Shown one piece after another: positions 23,701 to 30,649 of a stretch of DNA of 64,000 bases. A program made the translations under genes and the position numbers. Positions within the stretch are counted from its first letter, which is position 1, and each line of letters begins with the position of its first letter. Below the pieces are notes generated by a model, which saw only the letters and a list, made by a program, of their open reading frames with translations, was not told where the DNA came from and did no database searches. The DNA is taken from NCBI RefSeq assembly GCF_002735905.1, contig NZ_PEBD01000010.1:930001-994000 (forward strand), in the 5' to 3' direction. Source of the stretch: Williamsia muralis (lineage in GTDB: Bacteria > Actinomycetota > Actinomycetes > Mycobacteriales > Mycobacteriaceae).

Positions 23701-24291
23701 TTATCGAATGATCTTCGCGGTCACGATTGCCGTTAGCATATCGATGATTTCGTCGGGTTCGGAGTCGGATTGCACGCCGGCTTCGGTGCGCCGCTCGTAG
23801 TCGGCGATCAACGCGAACATCGCCGTGGCGACGGCTGCAACCCGCCGGGTGCGGGCGGCCCGGTCGGCGTCGATCGACTTGGTCAGTCGTTCAAGTACTT
23901 TGGGCCATTCGGTGTCGTGTCGCTGCAGCGTTTCATCCGGCCAGGCCGTTCGGATCACCTCGAGGAAGCGTGCGTAGTGGGTGCCTTTCATCTGGAGGAT
24001 GGGCAGGACCAGGACGCTGATCAGGTCGCGGATGCTGGGCTCTTTGTTCTGTGCGGCAAGATCTTTCAGCATCTGTGATCGGACGAGTTCCATGGGTCCG
24101 AGACGTCGGGCGACGATCGCGGCGATCAATCCCTCGCGGTTCCCGAAGTGATACTGCACGGCCGAGTTGTTGCGGTGCCCCGCTTCGATCGCGATGTCGC
24201 GGAGCGGGACCTCGTAGCCGCGGGTGGCGATCAATCTCTCGGCTGCGTCGAGCAATTCTCGCTTGCCGCGGTCGATTCCGGCATCGGTCAC
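23701..24291 (-). CDS. TetR-family transcriptional regulator
   Basis: The product is 196 aa. The N-terminal ~50 residues form a TetR helix-turn-helix (LRDIAIEAGHRNNSAVQYHFGNREGL), and the rest is a helical ligand-binding domain. The GTG at 24291 is chosen because GGGAGGGG lies five bases upstream, the same strong site used by the NRPS gene; an upstream GTG at 24309 lacks one. It is divergent from the SDR gene at 24381 and runs in the same direction as the NRPS. It could control either or both. Palindromes lie in both flanking gaps (23522-23542 and 24356-24371). The ligand cannot be read from the sequence. Confidence 0.85.
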   Translation of the reverse strand: MTDAGIDRGKRELLDAAERLIATRGYEVPLRDIAIEAGHRNNSAVQYHFGNREGLIAAIVARRLGPMELVRSQMLKDLAAQNKEPSIRDLISVLVLPILQMKGTHYARFLEVIRTAWPDETLQRHDTEWPKVLERLTKSIDADRAARTRRVAAVATAMFALIADYERRTEAGVQSDSEPDEIIDMLTAIVTAKIIR

Positions 24292-24355
24292 TGTGGCCCC
24301 TCCCGTCACATCCCGCCGAGTCGGCCCGAATGAAGTTCGTAAGCCACATCACCGT

Positions 24356-24371
24356 TAAGCGGCCATGCTTA
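24356..24371. promoter_or_regulatory. Candidate operator overlapping the SDR promoter
   Basis: TAAGC (24356-24360) and GCTTA (24367-24371) form an inverted repeat with a 6-base spacer. Its right arm overlaps the -10 box of the SDR gene, so a bound repressor would block that promoter. It lies 65 bp upstream of the divergent TetR gene. Confidence 0.4.
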
Positions 24372-24375
24372 TATT
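24370..24375 (+). promoter_or_regulatory. -10 box of a leaderless SDR transcript
   Basis: TATATT ends five bases before the ATG at 24381, so the mRNA would start at the initiation codon. No Shine-Dalgarno sequence and no clear -35 box are present. Confidence 0.45.
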
Positions 24376-24380
24376 GAACG

Positions 24381-25127
24381 ATGATTACCGACCCGCTGCA
24401 CAAAAAAGTGGTCTTTGTCACTGGCGCCTCATCCGGTCTGGGATCTGCTGTGGTCGAACTGTTTTCTGCGCGCGGCGCGGAAGTGTTCGGCTTCGCCCGT
24501 GATGCCGACCGACTGGCGGCAGTGTTCGAGGGCGTGCCGGACGGCCGGTTTCAGATCGGCGACCTCGTCGACGCTCAGCAGTGCCGGCGCGCGATCGCGG
24601 CCTGTGTGGATCGCTTCGGCAGGATCGACGCACTCGTGAACGTGGCGGGCGCACACACCATGCGTCACACCACGGAGGTGACCGACGACGATTGGCAGCG
24701 CGATCTCGCTGTCAATCTGAGTGGCCCCTTTCATCTGATCCAGGCGGCATTGCCTCAGCTGATCGAGAACCGGGGGAGCATTGTCAACGTCTCGTCGGTG
24801 GCGGGGGTCCAGGGTCAGGCGTACTCCGCCGGCTACTGCGCTGCCAAACACGGTCTCGTCGGTCTCACCCGAGCGCTCGCCGTGGAATACGCTCACACGG
24901 GGTTGCGGGTCAATGCGGTGTGCCCGGGAGGGATGTTGACCCCTCAGGTGACAGACTTCGCGCCGCCCTCGGACGCCGACTTCGACCTGGTGATGCGAGC
25001 GGCGTCACCGCGAGGATTCGCCGACACCGCGGACGTGGCGAAGTTGATCGCGTTCCTCGCCGGCGACGATGCTGCAGCCGTGCACGGTGCGGTCTACGCC
25101 GCCGACAACGGTCGGTCCGCGGACTGA
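24381..25127 (+). CDS. Short-chain dehydrogenase/reductase
   Basis: The product is 248 aa, a classical SDR. The cofactor loop is TGASSGLG near residue 15, NVAG follows near 88, the catalytic Ser is in IVNVSSVAG, and the YxxxK pair is in YCAAKHG. The end of the domain shows the usual PGGMLTP loop. The family oxidises alcohols or reduces ketones with NAD(P)(H); substrate is unknown. It is divergent from the TetR gene, which is a common arrangement for a regulator and its target. It converges with the VOC gene with one base between stops. A role in making the NRPS acyl cap is possible but unsupported. Confidence 0.85.
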   Translation: MITDPLHKKVVFVTGASSGLGSAVVELFSARGAEVFGFARDADRLAAVFEGVPDGRFQIGDLVDAQQCRRAIAACVDRFGRIDALVNVAGAHTMRHTTEVTDDDWQRDLAVNLSGPFHLIQAALPQLIENRGSIVNVSSVAGVQGQAYSAGYCAAKHGLVGLTRALAVEYAHTGLRVNAVCPGGMLTPQVTDFAPPSDADFDLVMRAASPRGFADTADVAKLIAFLAGDDAAAVHGAVYAADNGRSAD

Positions 25128-25128
25128 C

Positions 25129-25647
25129 TCAGTCGCCGATCCGTTGCCACGGATTGGTGTGACCGTCGGGGATCAGCCCGTCGAACATCGCACGCATGTC
25201 GTCGGACAGTTTCATCAGTTCGACGTAGGACCCGATCGGACCGCCTCCGATGTAGGCGAACTCCATACCGACGCCCTCGAACACGCCGTCCTGGAGGACC
25301 TGTGTTCCCGCAGCCTTCAGGTCGGCGATGGCTGCATCGAAATCATCTGGGAGCCAAGCGATATGGTGAAGGCCGGGCCCGTGCGCATCGAGGAACTCGG
25401 TGTATAGGTTCACTCCTGAGACGGGCTGGATCAATTCGAGCTGCTGGCCGCCGGCGTACCCCAGCGACACGTGGATCGAGTAGTCGGCGGGTGCACCGCG
25501 GTAGGAGCACGAGCCGGGGCCGAACGCCACGTCCGGGATGCGCAACCACGATCGGACACCGTAACGGTCGGTGAACTCCTTTTCGGCGGCGTCGATGTCG
25601 GCCACCACCCACGCGACCTGAAAGATCGGCCCGTCGGCAACGTTCAC
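25129..25647 (-). CDS. VOC-superfamily protein (glyoxalase/epimerase-like)
   Basis: The product is 172 aa with two beta-alpha-beta-beta-beta halves of the vicinal oxygen chelate fold. Possible metal ligands are Gln in FQVAWVV, His in GLHHIAW and Glu in SYVELMK, a pattern closest to methylmalonyl-CoA epimerase-like members. The reaction is not predictable. The GTG at 25647 lies one base after the stop of the gene before it, so translation may be coupled, although no clear ribosome-binding site is seen. It could equally be an isomerase, a dioxygenase or a resistance protein. Confidence 0.7.
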   Translation of the reverse strand: MNVADGPIFQVAWVVADIDAAEKEFTDRYGVRSWLRIPDVAFGPGSCSYRGAPADYSIHVSLGYAGGQQLELIQPVSGVNLYTEFLDAHGPGLHHIAWLPDDFDAAIADLKAAGTQVLQDGVFEGVGMEFAYIGGGPIGSYVELMKLSDDMRAMFDGLIPDGHTNPWQRIGD

Positions 25648-25648
25648 C

Positions 25649-26173
25649 TCAGGAACCGATCGCCAGCGCGAGTGCCATGAAGAGCATCAGGACAAAAGAC
25701 GTCATGAGTCCGCCGATGGCAATGCCTGTCCATGCCTGGGCCTCGCCTGTCTCCCCGGTGTTCTTCATCTGACCCAAGCCGACGAATCCCATGACCACCG
25801 CCGCGGGGGCGAGCAATGCTCCCAGGCAGATGAACGTGGCGGGTACGGAGATGAGGGCGCAGATCATGGCCGCGTTGGCCATCGAGTTCGTCCGGGGGCG
25901 GGCAGTCGCATATGGGTTGACCGGGTACGCGTAGAGGCCGGGTGAACCGCCTGAATACGTCAGCGACGGGTAGGCGCCGGGGTATGGGGGATATGCCGGG
26001 TCGAGGCTCGCGAGGGGGTCTCGGAATCCACCCGATCCGTCGAGGTCGTACGACGGCCAGTGGGCGGATGATCGTGAGTCGGTGACGATGGGCTCCGTGC
26101 TGTGCGTTCGACCGGCGGGCGTGGGCTTGGTGAGATCAGGCCGTTGACGATCGGATTCCTGGCCTTGTGTCAT
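25649..26173 (-). CDS. DUF4190-like small membrane protein
   Basis: The product is 174 aa. The first ~100 residues are hydrophilic and rich in Pro, Tyr, Ser and Gly, followed by two membrane helices with a short loop between them holding the FVGLGQMKNTGE motif characteristic of DUF4190. Such proteins are common in actinobacteria and of unknown role. The ATG at 26173 has GGAG about eight bases upstream; an in-frame start at 26311 gives a leader with no sensible features. It probably forms a two-gene unit with the VOC gene. Confidence 0.75.
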   Translation of the reverse strand: MTQGQESDRQRPDLTKPTPAGRTHSTEPIVTDSRSSAHWPSYDLDGSGGFRDPLASLDPAYPPYPGAYPSLTYSGGSPGLYAYPVNPYATARPRTNSMANAAMICALISVPATFICLGALLAPAAVVMGFVGLGQMKNTGETGEAQAWTGIAIGGLMTSFVLMLFMALALAIGS

Positions 26174-26359
26174 CGGTGCGCTCCGCTCATTCGGCTGTTC
26201 ATCGCCTGCTCGTGCCAGCTTATGCGTCGCCCACCAGGAGCCGGCGAAATCTGTGGCGCATTCGGCGGTCACGGCGGCCGTCTGCGACGACGAAGCGCGG
26301 TGCCCGGCCACCTAAGTGACCCGGCACCGCGCATCGGTCCCGGCCAGGTTGCGGTCGCG

Positions 26360-26878
26360 TCAGCCGCCGTGCGTGGACCCCATGGAGACGAGGGCCGTGA
26401 TGGACGATCCCGCAAGCTTCCACGTGCCGTCGGCGTACACGTAGTCGATGGGCATGGCCACCGGCTGCGGGGTGTGCGGGCTCGCCACCTCGACGTTCGC
26501 GGTGGCCTTGTTCTCTCCGTTCACCGTCACCGTGGTGACCGTGAACTTGTCCGGGGTGTAACCGGCGGCGGTGAAGCCGCGCGACAATCCGGTCAGCTGT
26601 GTGCCGATGGACGGATCCGTCGAGTCGACCAGCTTCGCCGAGTCGGCAGGCGCGGTCTCGGGCGTGAGGACCGTGCGCAAGATCTCCTGTGCCGTGGAGC
26701 TCTCGAGGGTCGACCCGGACTCGGTGGCCGTGCCGGACGTGTCCGCGGAGCTCTGGGATGTCGCCGAGGCCGTGGTCGAGGATGCGGATTCGGACTCGCT
26801 GTCGTCGCTGCACGCGGTGACTCCGAAGGCGGTCAGGCCGACCAGAGCGATGCCGGCCACACTCTTGCGAAAGTTCAT
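26360..26878 (-). CDS. MTB12-like secreted lipoprotein
   Basis: The product is 172 aa. MNFRKS and a hydrophobic segment lead to a lipobox ending VTAC (Cys23), then a Ser/Thr/Glu-rich linker to about residue 65. The remaining ~105 residues match the low-molecular-weight antigen MTB12 type, an alpha-beta NTF2-like domain ending in WKLAGSSITALV. The ATG at 26878 has AGGAG five bases upstream; the GTG two codons earlier overlaps that site and is rejected. It likely sits on the outer membrane leaflet. Function of the family is unknown. Confidence 0.75.
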   Translation of the reverse strand: MNFRKSVAGIALVGLTAFGVTACSDDSESESASSTTASATSQSSADTSGTATESGSTLESSTAQEILRTVLTPETAPADSAKLVDSTDPSIGTQLTGLSRGFTAAGYTPDKFTVTTVTVNGENKATANVEVASPHTPQPVAMPIDYVYADGTWKLAGSSITALVSMGSTHGG

Positions 26879-27204
26879 ATGCACTCCTAGAACCGATTAA
26901 GTAAGCCAACACTAACCCAGGTGCGCTCGGCGTGTCCGACGAGGTCAGGTGCCCCTCCGGTGGGTTTCGATGCCTCGGTAGGCGGTACGGGTTCTTCATC
27001 GCCGCGGTCCATCCGGGCGGTGCGGACGACTAGTGACCTTTGCGAAACATGTTGTGATTGAGCGTTTTACGGCATCAAGCGCTAGATTTGCGGTGCCGGT
27101 CGCCATTCGAGGGGGTGCGGTCGGCGTAGTGCACACCATCGCAGCGGGTCGTCTCGGACATGGTGTGCGCTGCGACGGTCATCACGGAGGGGGGAGCGAA
27201 GTCC
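26879..27204. other. Divergent intergenic region with paired inverted repeats
   Basis: This 326-nt gap separates the MTB12-like gene (minus) from the LuxR-type gene (plus) and should carry a promoter for each. A weak plus-strand pair is TTGAGC near 27058 and TAGATT near 27083 with a 19-nt spacer. The segment 27131-27174, listed separately, holds two interleaved inverted repeats. No coding potential is evident. Confidence 0.4.
27131..27174. repeat. Interleaved inverted repeats before the LuxR-type gene
   Basis: GCACACCAT (27131-27139) is the exact reverse complement of 27160-27168. The adjoining CGCAGCG (27140-27146) is the exact reverse complement of 27168-27174. The order is A-B-A'-B', so the two stems can form a pseudoknot-like fold in RNA, or the arms could be protein-binding half-sites. 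Confidence 0.5.
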
Positions 27205-27495
27205 ATGACAGTCGAAGATGTGCATCCGGGGCGTACTCCCGGCGCGGGAGGTCAGGCGGATTCGGTGGCCGTACCCACCCTCTCTCCGCGGGAGGTGGAG
27301 GTGCTCCTGGCCTGGTTCGCCGCCGACTCCAAGGTCGAGGCGGCGGCATCGCTGTTCATCACACCGGCCACCGTCAGCACCCACATCACGCGGATCCGGG
27401 GGAAGTACGATCTTGTCGGCCGACCGGCCCGGACAAAAGCGCAGCTGCTCGCGCGGGCAATTCAGGACGGGTACACGCACCTCGACGACTGGTGA
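27205..27495 (+). CDS. Stand-alone LuxR-type DNA-binding protein
   Basis: The product is 96 aa and consists of little more than a LuxR/FixJ helix-turn-helix, LSPREVEVLL followed by ATVSTHITRIRGKYDLVGR. It lacks a receiver or other sensor domain. The ATG at 27205 has GGAGGGGGGAG upstream; an earlier in-frame start at 27160 falls in the inverted-repeat region and lacks a site. Single-domain LuxR proteins can be constitutive regulators, so activity would be set by expression level. It lies directly upstream of the ribosomal promoter at 27541, but there is no evidence that it controls it. Confidence 0.75.
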   Translation: MTVEDVHPGRTPGAGGQADSVAVPTLSPREVEVLLAWFAADSKVEAAASLFITPATVSTHITRIRGKYDLVGRPARTKAQLLARAIQDGYTHLDDW

Positions 27496-27540
27496 AACCC
27501 GACGTCAGTGTGTTGTGTCCCGGGCCCATCCTGCAGCAAT

Positions 27541-27569
27541 TTGGTTTCCACCTGCTGGTTCTCTACACT
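27541..27569 (+). promoter_or_regulatory. Promoter of the rplN operon
   Basis: TTGGTT (27541-27546), a 17-nt spacer and TACACT (27564-27569) are seen, followed by CGGTTGCCT (27574-27582) in the first transcribed bases. The rpsH promoter has the same -10 box, spacing and downstream element, so this is likely a shared ribosomal-protein promoter type. Confidence 0.75.
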
Positions 27570-27671
27570 TGAGCGGTTGCCTGGGCACAGCTGTGTCCGG
27601 GCGGCGAGACCGCGTGCGTCGGGTCGGAAATTCGGCGTGCAAGAAGTAAACCAGGTCAAGGAGACTACAAA

Positions 27672-28040
27672 GTGATCCAGCAGGAGTCACGCCTGCGGGT
27701 CGCCGACAACACGGGTGCCAAGGAAATCTTGTGCATTCGCGTGCTCGGAGGCTCGTCACGGCGCTACGCCGGCATCGGTGACGTCATCGTCGCCACTGTC
27801 AAAGACGCCATCCCCGGCGGAAACGTCAAGCGGGGAGAGGTTGTCAAGGCGGTCATCGTGCGCACCACCAAGGAGCGCCGCCGTCCGGACGGTTCGTACA
27901 TCCGTTTCGACGAGAACGCCGCCGTCATCATCAAGAACGAAAGCGATCCTCGCGGAACCCGCATCTTCGGCCCGGTCGGCCGTGAGCTGCGTGAGAAGAA
28001 GTTCATGAAGATCGTCTCGCTGGCTCCGGAGGTGCTCTGA
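27672..28040 (+). CDS. rplN: Ribosomal protein L14 (uL14)
   Basis: The product is 122 aa, the usual bacterial length, starting [18 protein letters not shown]14 binds 23S rRNA near the inter-subunit surface of the 50S subunit. The GTG at 27672 has AAGGAGAC upstream. It is the first gene of a four-gene transcript with one-base gaps between genes. In most bacteria rpsQ precedes rplN. Here a LuxR-type gene and a promoter precede it, so the S10-spc cluster is broken at this point, as it is in Mycobacterium tuberculosis. Confidence 0.98.
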   Translation: MIQQESRLRVADNTGAKEILCIRVLGGSSRRYAGIGDVIVATVKDAIPGGNVKRGEVVKAVIVRTTKERRRPDGSYIRFDENAAVIIKNESDPRGTRIFGPVGRELREKKFMKIVSLAPEVL

Positions 28041-28041
28041 C

Positions 28042-28356
28042 ATGAAGGTTCACAAGGGCGACACCGTGATCGTCGTGTCCGGCAAGGACAAGGGCGCCAA
28101 GGGCAAGGTCATCGAGGCCTACCCGCAGCGCAGCCGCATCCTCGTCGAGGGCGTCAACCGCATCAAGAAGCACACCTCGGCCTCGCAGAATCAGCGTGGC
28201 GCATCCTCGGGCGGCATCGTCACCCAGGAAGCCCCCATCCACGTGTCGAACGTGATGGTCGTCGATTCCGACGGCACCCCGACGCGCATCGGCTACCGCA
28301 CCGACGACAACGGCAAGCGCGTGCGCATTTCCCGCAAGAACGGGAAGGACATCTGA
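28042..28356 (+). CDS. rplX: Ribosomal protein L24 (uL24)
   Basis: The product is 104 aa with the KOW motif near the N-terminus ([23 protein letters not shown]). L24 initiates 50S assembly and lies at the exit of the peptide tunnel. It follows rplN after one base and is followed by rplE after one base, so translation is probably coupled along the operon. Length is normal for actinobacteria and no odd features are seen. Confidence 0.98.
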   Translation: MKVHKGDTVIVVSGKDKGAKGKVIEAYPQRSRILVEGVNRIKKHTSASQNQRGASSGGIVTQEAPIHVSNVMVVDSDGTPTRIGYRTDDNGKRVRISRKNGKDI

Positions 28357-28357
28357 C

Positions 28358-28936
28358 ATGAGCACAACTGAGAAGATCCAGCCGCGACTGAAGCTCCGCT
28401 ACCGCGAAGAGATCAAAGACGCGCTGAACAAAGAGTTCGCCTACGACAACGTCATGCAGATCCCCGGCGTCGTCAAGGTCGTGGTCAACATGGGCGTCGG
28501 CGACGCCGCCCGTGACGCCAAGCTGATCAACGGCGCCATCAAGGACCTGGAGCTGATCACCGGTCAGAAGCCAGAAGTTCGTCGGGCCCGCAAGTCGATC
28601 GCACAGTTCAAGCTGCGCGAAGGCATGCCCATCGGCGCCCGCGTCACCCTGCGTGGCGACCGCATGTGGGAGTTCCTCGACCGCCTCGTGTCGATCGCAC
28701 TTCCGCGTATCCGCGACTTCCGTGGCCTGAGCGATCGCCAGTTCGACGGCAACGGCAACTACACCTTCGGTCTCAACGAGCAGTCGATGTTCCACGAGAT
28801 CAACATCGACAACATCGACCGTCCGCGTGGCATGGACATCACCGTTGTCACCACCGCGACCAACGATGACGAAGGTCGGGCACTGCTGCGTCAGCTCGGC
28901 TTCCCGTTCAAAGACCCCAACGTGAAGGACAACTGA
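28358..28936 (+). CDS. rplE: Ribosomal protein L5 (uL5)
   Basis: The product is 192 aa. It has the L5 signatures [10 protein letters not shown] near residue 45 and [10 protein letters not shown]-like text in the second half. L5 binds 5S rRNA and forms an inter-subunit bridge with S13 in the 50S central protuberance. The ATG at 28358 follows the rplX stop by one base. Ordinary length and composition. Confidence 0.98.
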   Translation: MSTTEKIQPRLKLRYREEIKDALNKEFAYDNVMQIPGVVKVVVNMGVGDAARDAKLINGAIKDLELITGQKPEVRRARKSIAQFKLREGMPIGARVTLRGDRMWEFLDRLVSIALPRIRDFRGLSDRQFDGNGNYTFGLNEQSMFHEINIDNIDRPRGMDITVVTTATNDDEGRALLRQLGFPFKDPNVKDN

Positions 28937-28937
28937 C

Positions 28938-29123
28938 ATGGCAAAGAAGGCTCTGGTCAACAAGGCCAACAAGAAGCCCAAGTTCGCCGTGCGTGGCTAC
29001 ACCCGCTGCAACCGTTGCGGTCGCCCGCACTCGGTGTTCCGCAAGTTCGGCCTGTGCCGAATCTGCCTGCGCGAGATGGCACACGCAGGCGAGCTGCCCG
29101 GCGTGCAGAAGAGCAGCTGGTGA
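28938..29123 (+). CDS. rpsN: Ribosomal protein S14, zinc-binding type Z (uS14)
   Basis: The product is 61 aa. Cys24, Cys27, Cys40 and Cys43 form a zinc ribbon (CNRC, CRIC), so this is the short C+ form rather than the zinc-free longer paralogue made under zinc starvation. S14 binds 16S rRNA in the 30S head. It is the last gene of this segment and is followed by a strong terminator. In the standard gene order rpsH follows directly, but here it is 5.1 kb away. Confidence 0.98.
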   Translation: MAKKALVNKANKKPKFAVRGYTRCNRCGRPHSVFRKFGLCRICLREMAHAGELPGVQKSSW

Positions 29124-29157
29124 TCTGGTAGCCACCAGGCTCACCGTCAGGCTTTGA

Positions 29158-29193
29158 CGAAAGGCGCTCCACCTTCGGGTGGGGCGCCTTTCG
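29158..29193. terminator. Terminator after rpsN
   Basis: A stem of about 16 bp (29158-29173 with 29178-29193) closes a TTCG loop and has T-rich bases in the 3' arm. It lies 35 nt after the rpsN stop and separates it from the converging DUF4262 gene, so it may work in both directions. Confidence 0.85.
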
Positions 29194-29213
29194 CGTCGGC
29201 GGGGGGCGCGTGG

Positions 29214-29663
29214 TCAAGGTCTGTTCTTGCGTCGCTGCGTGTGACGTCGCTGGGCTCGGTTCGGTCCGGTGTGTGGGGTGATGACTCGCGGGCCCCTCGG
29301 TCGGTTGTCATCGCTCGGCAGGACGCCCTTGAGCAGCTGATGTTCGGGGCGCAGAGCGTAGCCCTCCTCCCACGGGTGCTGACCATACTCGTCCGGCCAA
29401 ACGGCCTGCAGCGCAGGCGAATCGGGGAACAGTTCGTTTGTGATGATCAGATCGTCCATGTCTAGCAGCTCGATGAGGCGGACAGGGACATCGATCGATT
29501 GCAGTGGCACGTCGACACTCTCGTTGACGATGTCGGTCCACTCGTAGCGGTGGAGTAGGTTGCCGAGCTCGTTCAGGACCGAACCGCTTGTCCTGGCGTC
29601 GAGCCCGTACACGACGAGTTCGGGTAGTGAATGCAGGCCTAGGCCGGTCGGACAAGTCACCAC
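29214..29663 (-). CDS. DUF4262 protein, probably N-terminally short
   Basis: The product is 149 aa. Two hallmarks of DUF4262 are clear: GLHSLPELVVYGL near the N-terminus and LQAVWPDEYGQHPWEEGY near residue 85. The usual ~35 residues before the first motif, including the Tyr-Thr-x-Gly-Leu element, are absent or altered. An in-frame stop lies about 14 codons upstream of the GTG used here, so the gene is either truncated or starts at an unrecognised place. The C-terminus has a basic tail. No function is known for the family. It begins the block inserted between rpsN and rpsH. Confidence 0.6.
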   Translation of the reverse strand: MVTCPTGLGLHSLPELVVYGLDARTSGSVLNELGNLLHRYEWTDIVNESVDVPLQSIDVPVRLIELLDMDDLIITNELFPDSPALQAVWPDEYGQHPWEEGYALRPEHQLLKGVLPSDDNRPRGPRVITPHTGPNRAQRRHTQRRKNRP

Positions 29664-29771
29664 GATCGGCCCGCTGAGTGGCCGTCGAGGGAAGTGTGCC
29701 CTTCACTGCAGGTCAGGGGGATGATCCCGGTGTGAGTGGGGCCGTCCACATTGTCGGTGCGTCTGATCGCC

Positions 29772-30638
29772 ATGGACATCGGTGTCTACAGTCGTGCGGA
29801 GCTGCAGCAGCGGGGGCTGGGTGGGTGGCAACTGCGCAAACTGGTTCGCGACGGTTCGCTGATCAGGCTGCGCCCCGGCTGGTACGCAACGGAGACGGCC
29901 AACACTGTTGTCGTGGAGGCTGTTCGAAGCGGCGGAGCGCTCAGCTGTGTGTCGGCCCTGCGCCACCACGGACTGTGGGTACCTCCGGGCTACGACCGCG
30001 TTCACGTGCGGGCAAGAAAACACAACCAAGCGCACGGCACACGTTCGTGTCAGGGTCACGGGCGGCCGATGCCGGTCACCACCGCGGTCGACTCGATTCC
30101 GGTGGCGCTCGACTCCGCCGCCCGGTGTATGGGTGCCGAGGACTGGATTGTCGTCTGCGACTCCGCGCTGAACTCAGGTGGCCTGACGATCGCCGGGCTC
30201 AGATCAGCGATGGGCTTTGTGACACAACGAGTTTCGGACCTGATGGACAAGTGCGAACCAGCAGCTCAGTCGGGGACCGAATCGATCACGCGCCTGCGGC
30301 TCCGTGCAGCGGGATTCACCGTGGTCGTGCAACCGGTGATCCTCGGGATCGGCCGAGTCGACATGCGGGTCGGCCGGTTGCCCATCGAGTGCGACAGCCA
30401 GAGCCACCACACCAGCCTGGAGAACTACCGCAACGATCGTCGTCGCGACCGAAAGGCTGTGCTGGACAGGTGGCTCACGCTGCGGATCACGTATGACGAC
30501 GTCCTGTACGGCTGGGACGAGGTCCTCGCCGACATCCGGTCCATCACCCGGACCGACCGCCATCGTATTCGCACCACGATCGTCCCCGTCGCTGGTAACG
30601 AAGGGTTATCTGCCCTTGGTGACCTTGTTGGGGGATGA
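29772..30638 (+). CDS. AbiEi-like domain protein with PD-(D/E)XK-type nuclease domain
   Basis: The product is 288 aa. The first ~50 residues match the winged-helix N-terminal domain of AbiEi-family type IV antitoxins (SRAELQQRGLGGWQLRKLVRDGSLIRLRPGWY). The last ~110 residues resemble DUF559/Vsr-like endonucleases, with VDMRVGRLPIECDSQSHH carrying the D...ExD core and a downstream basic helix. No AbiEii toxin gene lies next to it. The start at 29772 gives the typical N-terminus; a GTG at 29736 would add 12 residues. Such fusions are frequent in actinobacteria and uncharacterised. A role in defence or DNA damage is plausible only by family analogy. Confidence 0.7.
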   Translation: MDIGVYSRAELQQRGLGGWQLRKLVRDGSLIRLRPGWYATETANTVVVEAVRSGGALSCVSALRHHGLWVPPGYDRVHVRARKHNQAHGTRSCQGHGRPMPVTTAVDSIPVALDSAARCMGAEDWIVVCDSALNSGGLTIAGLRSAMGFVTQRVSDLMDKCEPAAQSGTESITRLRLRAAGFTVVVQPVILGIGRVDMRVGRLPIECDSQSHHTSLENYRNDRRRDRKAVLDRWLTLRITYDDVLYGWDEVLADIRSITRTDRHRIRTTIVPVAGNEGLSALGDLVGG

Positions 30639-30649
30639 AGGTGGTGGGA

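Noticed and set aside
23521-23736. A 71-codon frame in the gap between the NRPS and TetR genes
   Set aside because: It covers the palindromic operator, has no ribosome-binding site and runs into the TetR gene.
24381-25647. SDR and VOC genes as tailoring enzymes of the NRPS product
   Set aside because: They are near the NRPS but on separate transcripts, and neither has a feature tying it to peptide or siderophore synthesis.
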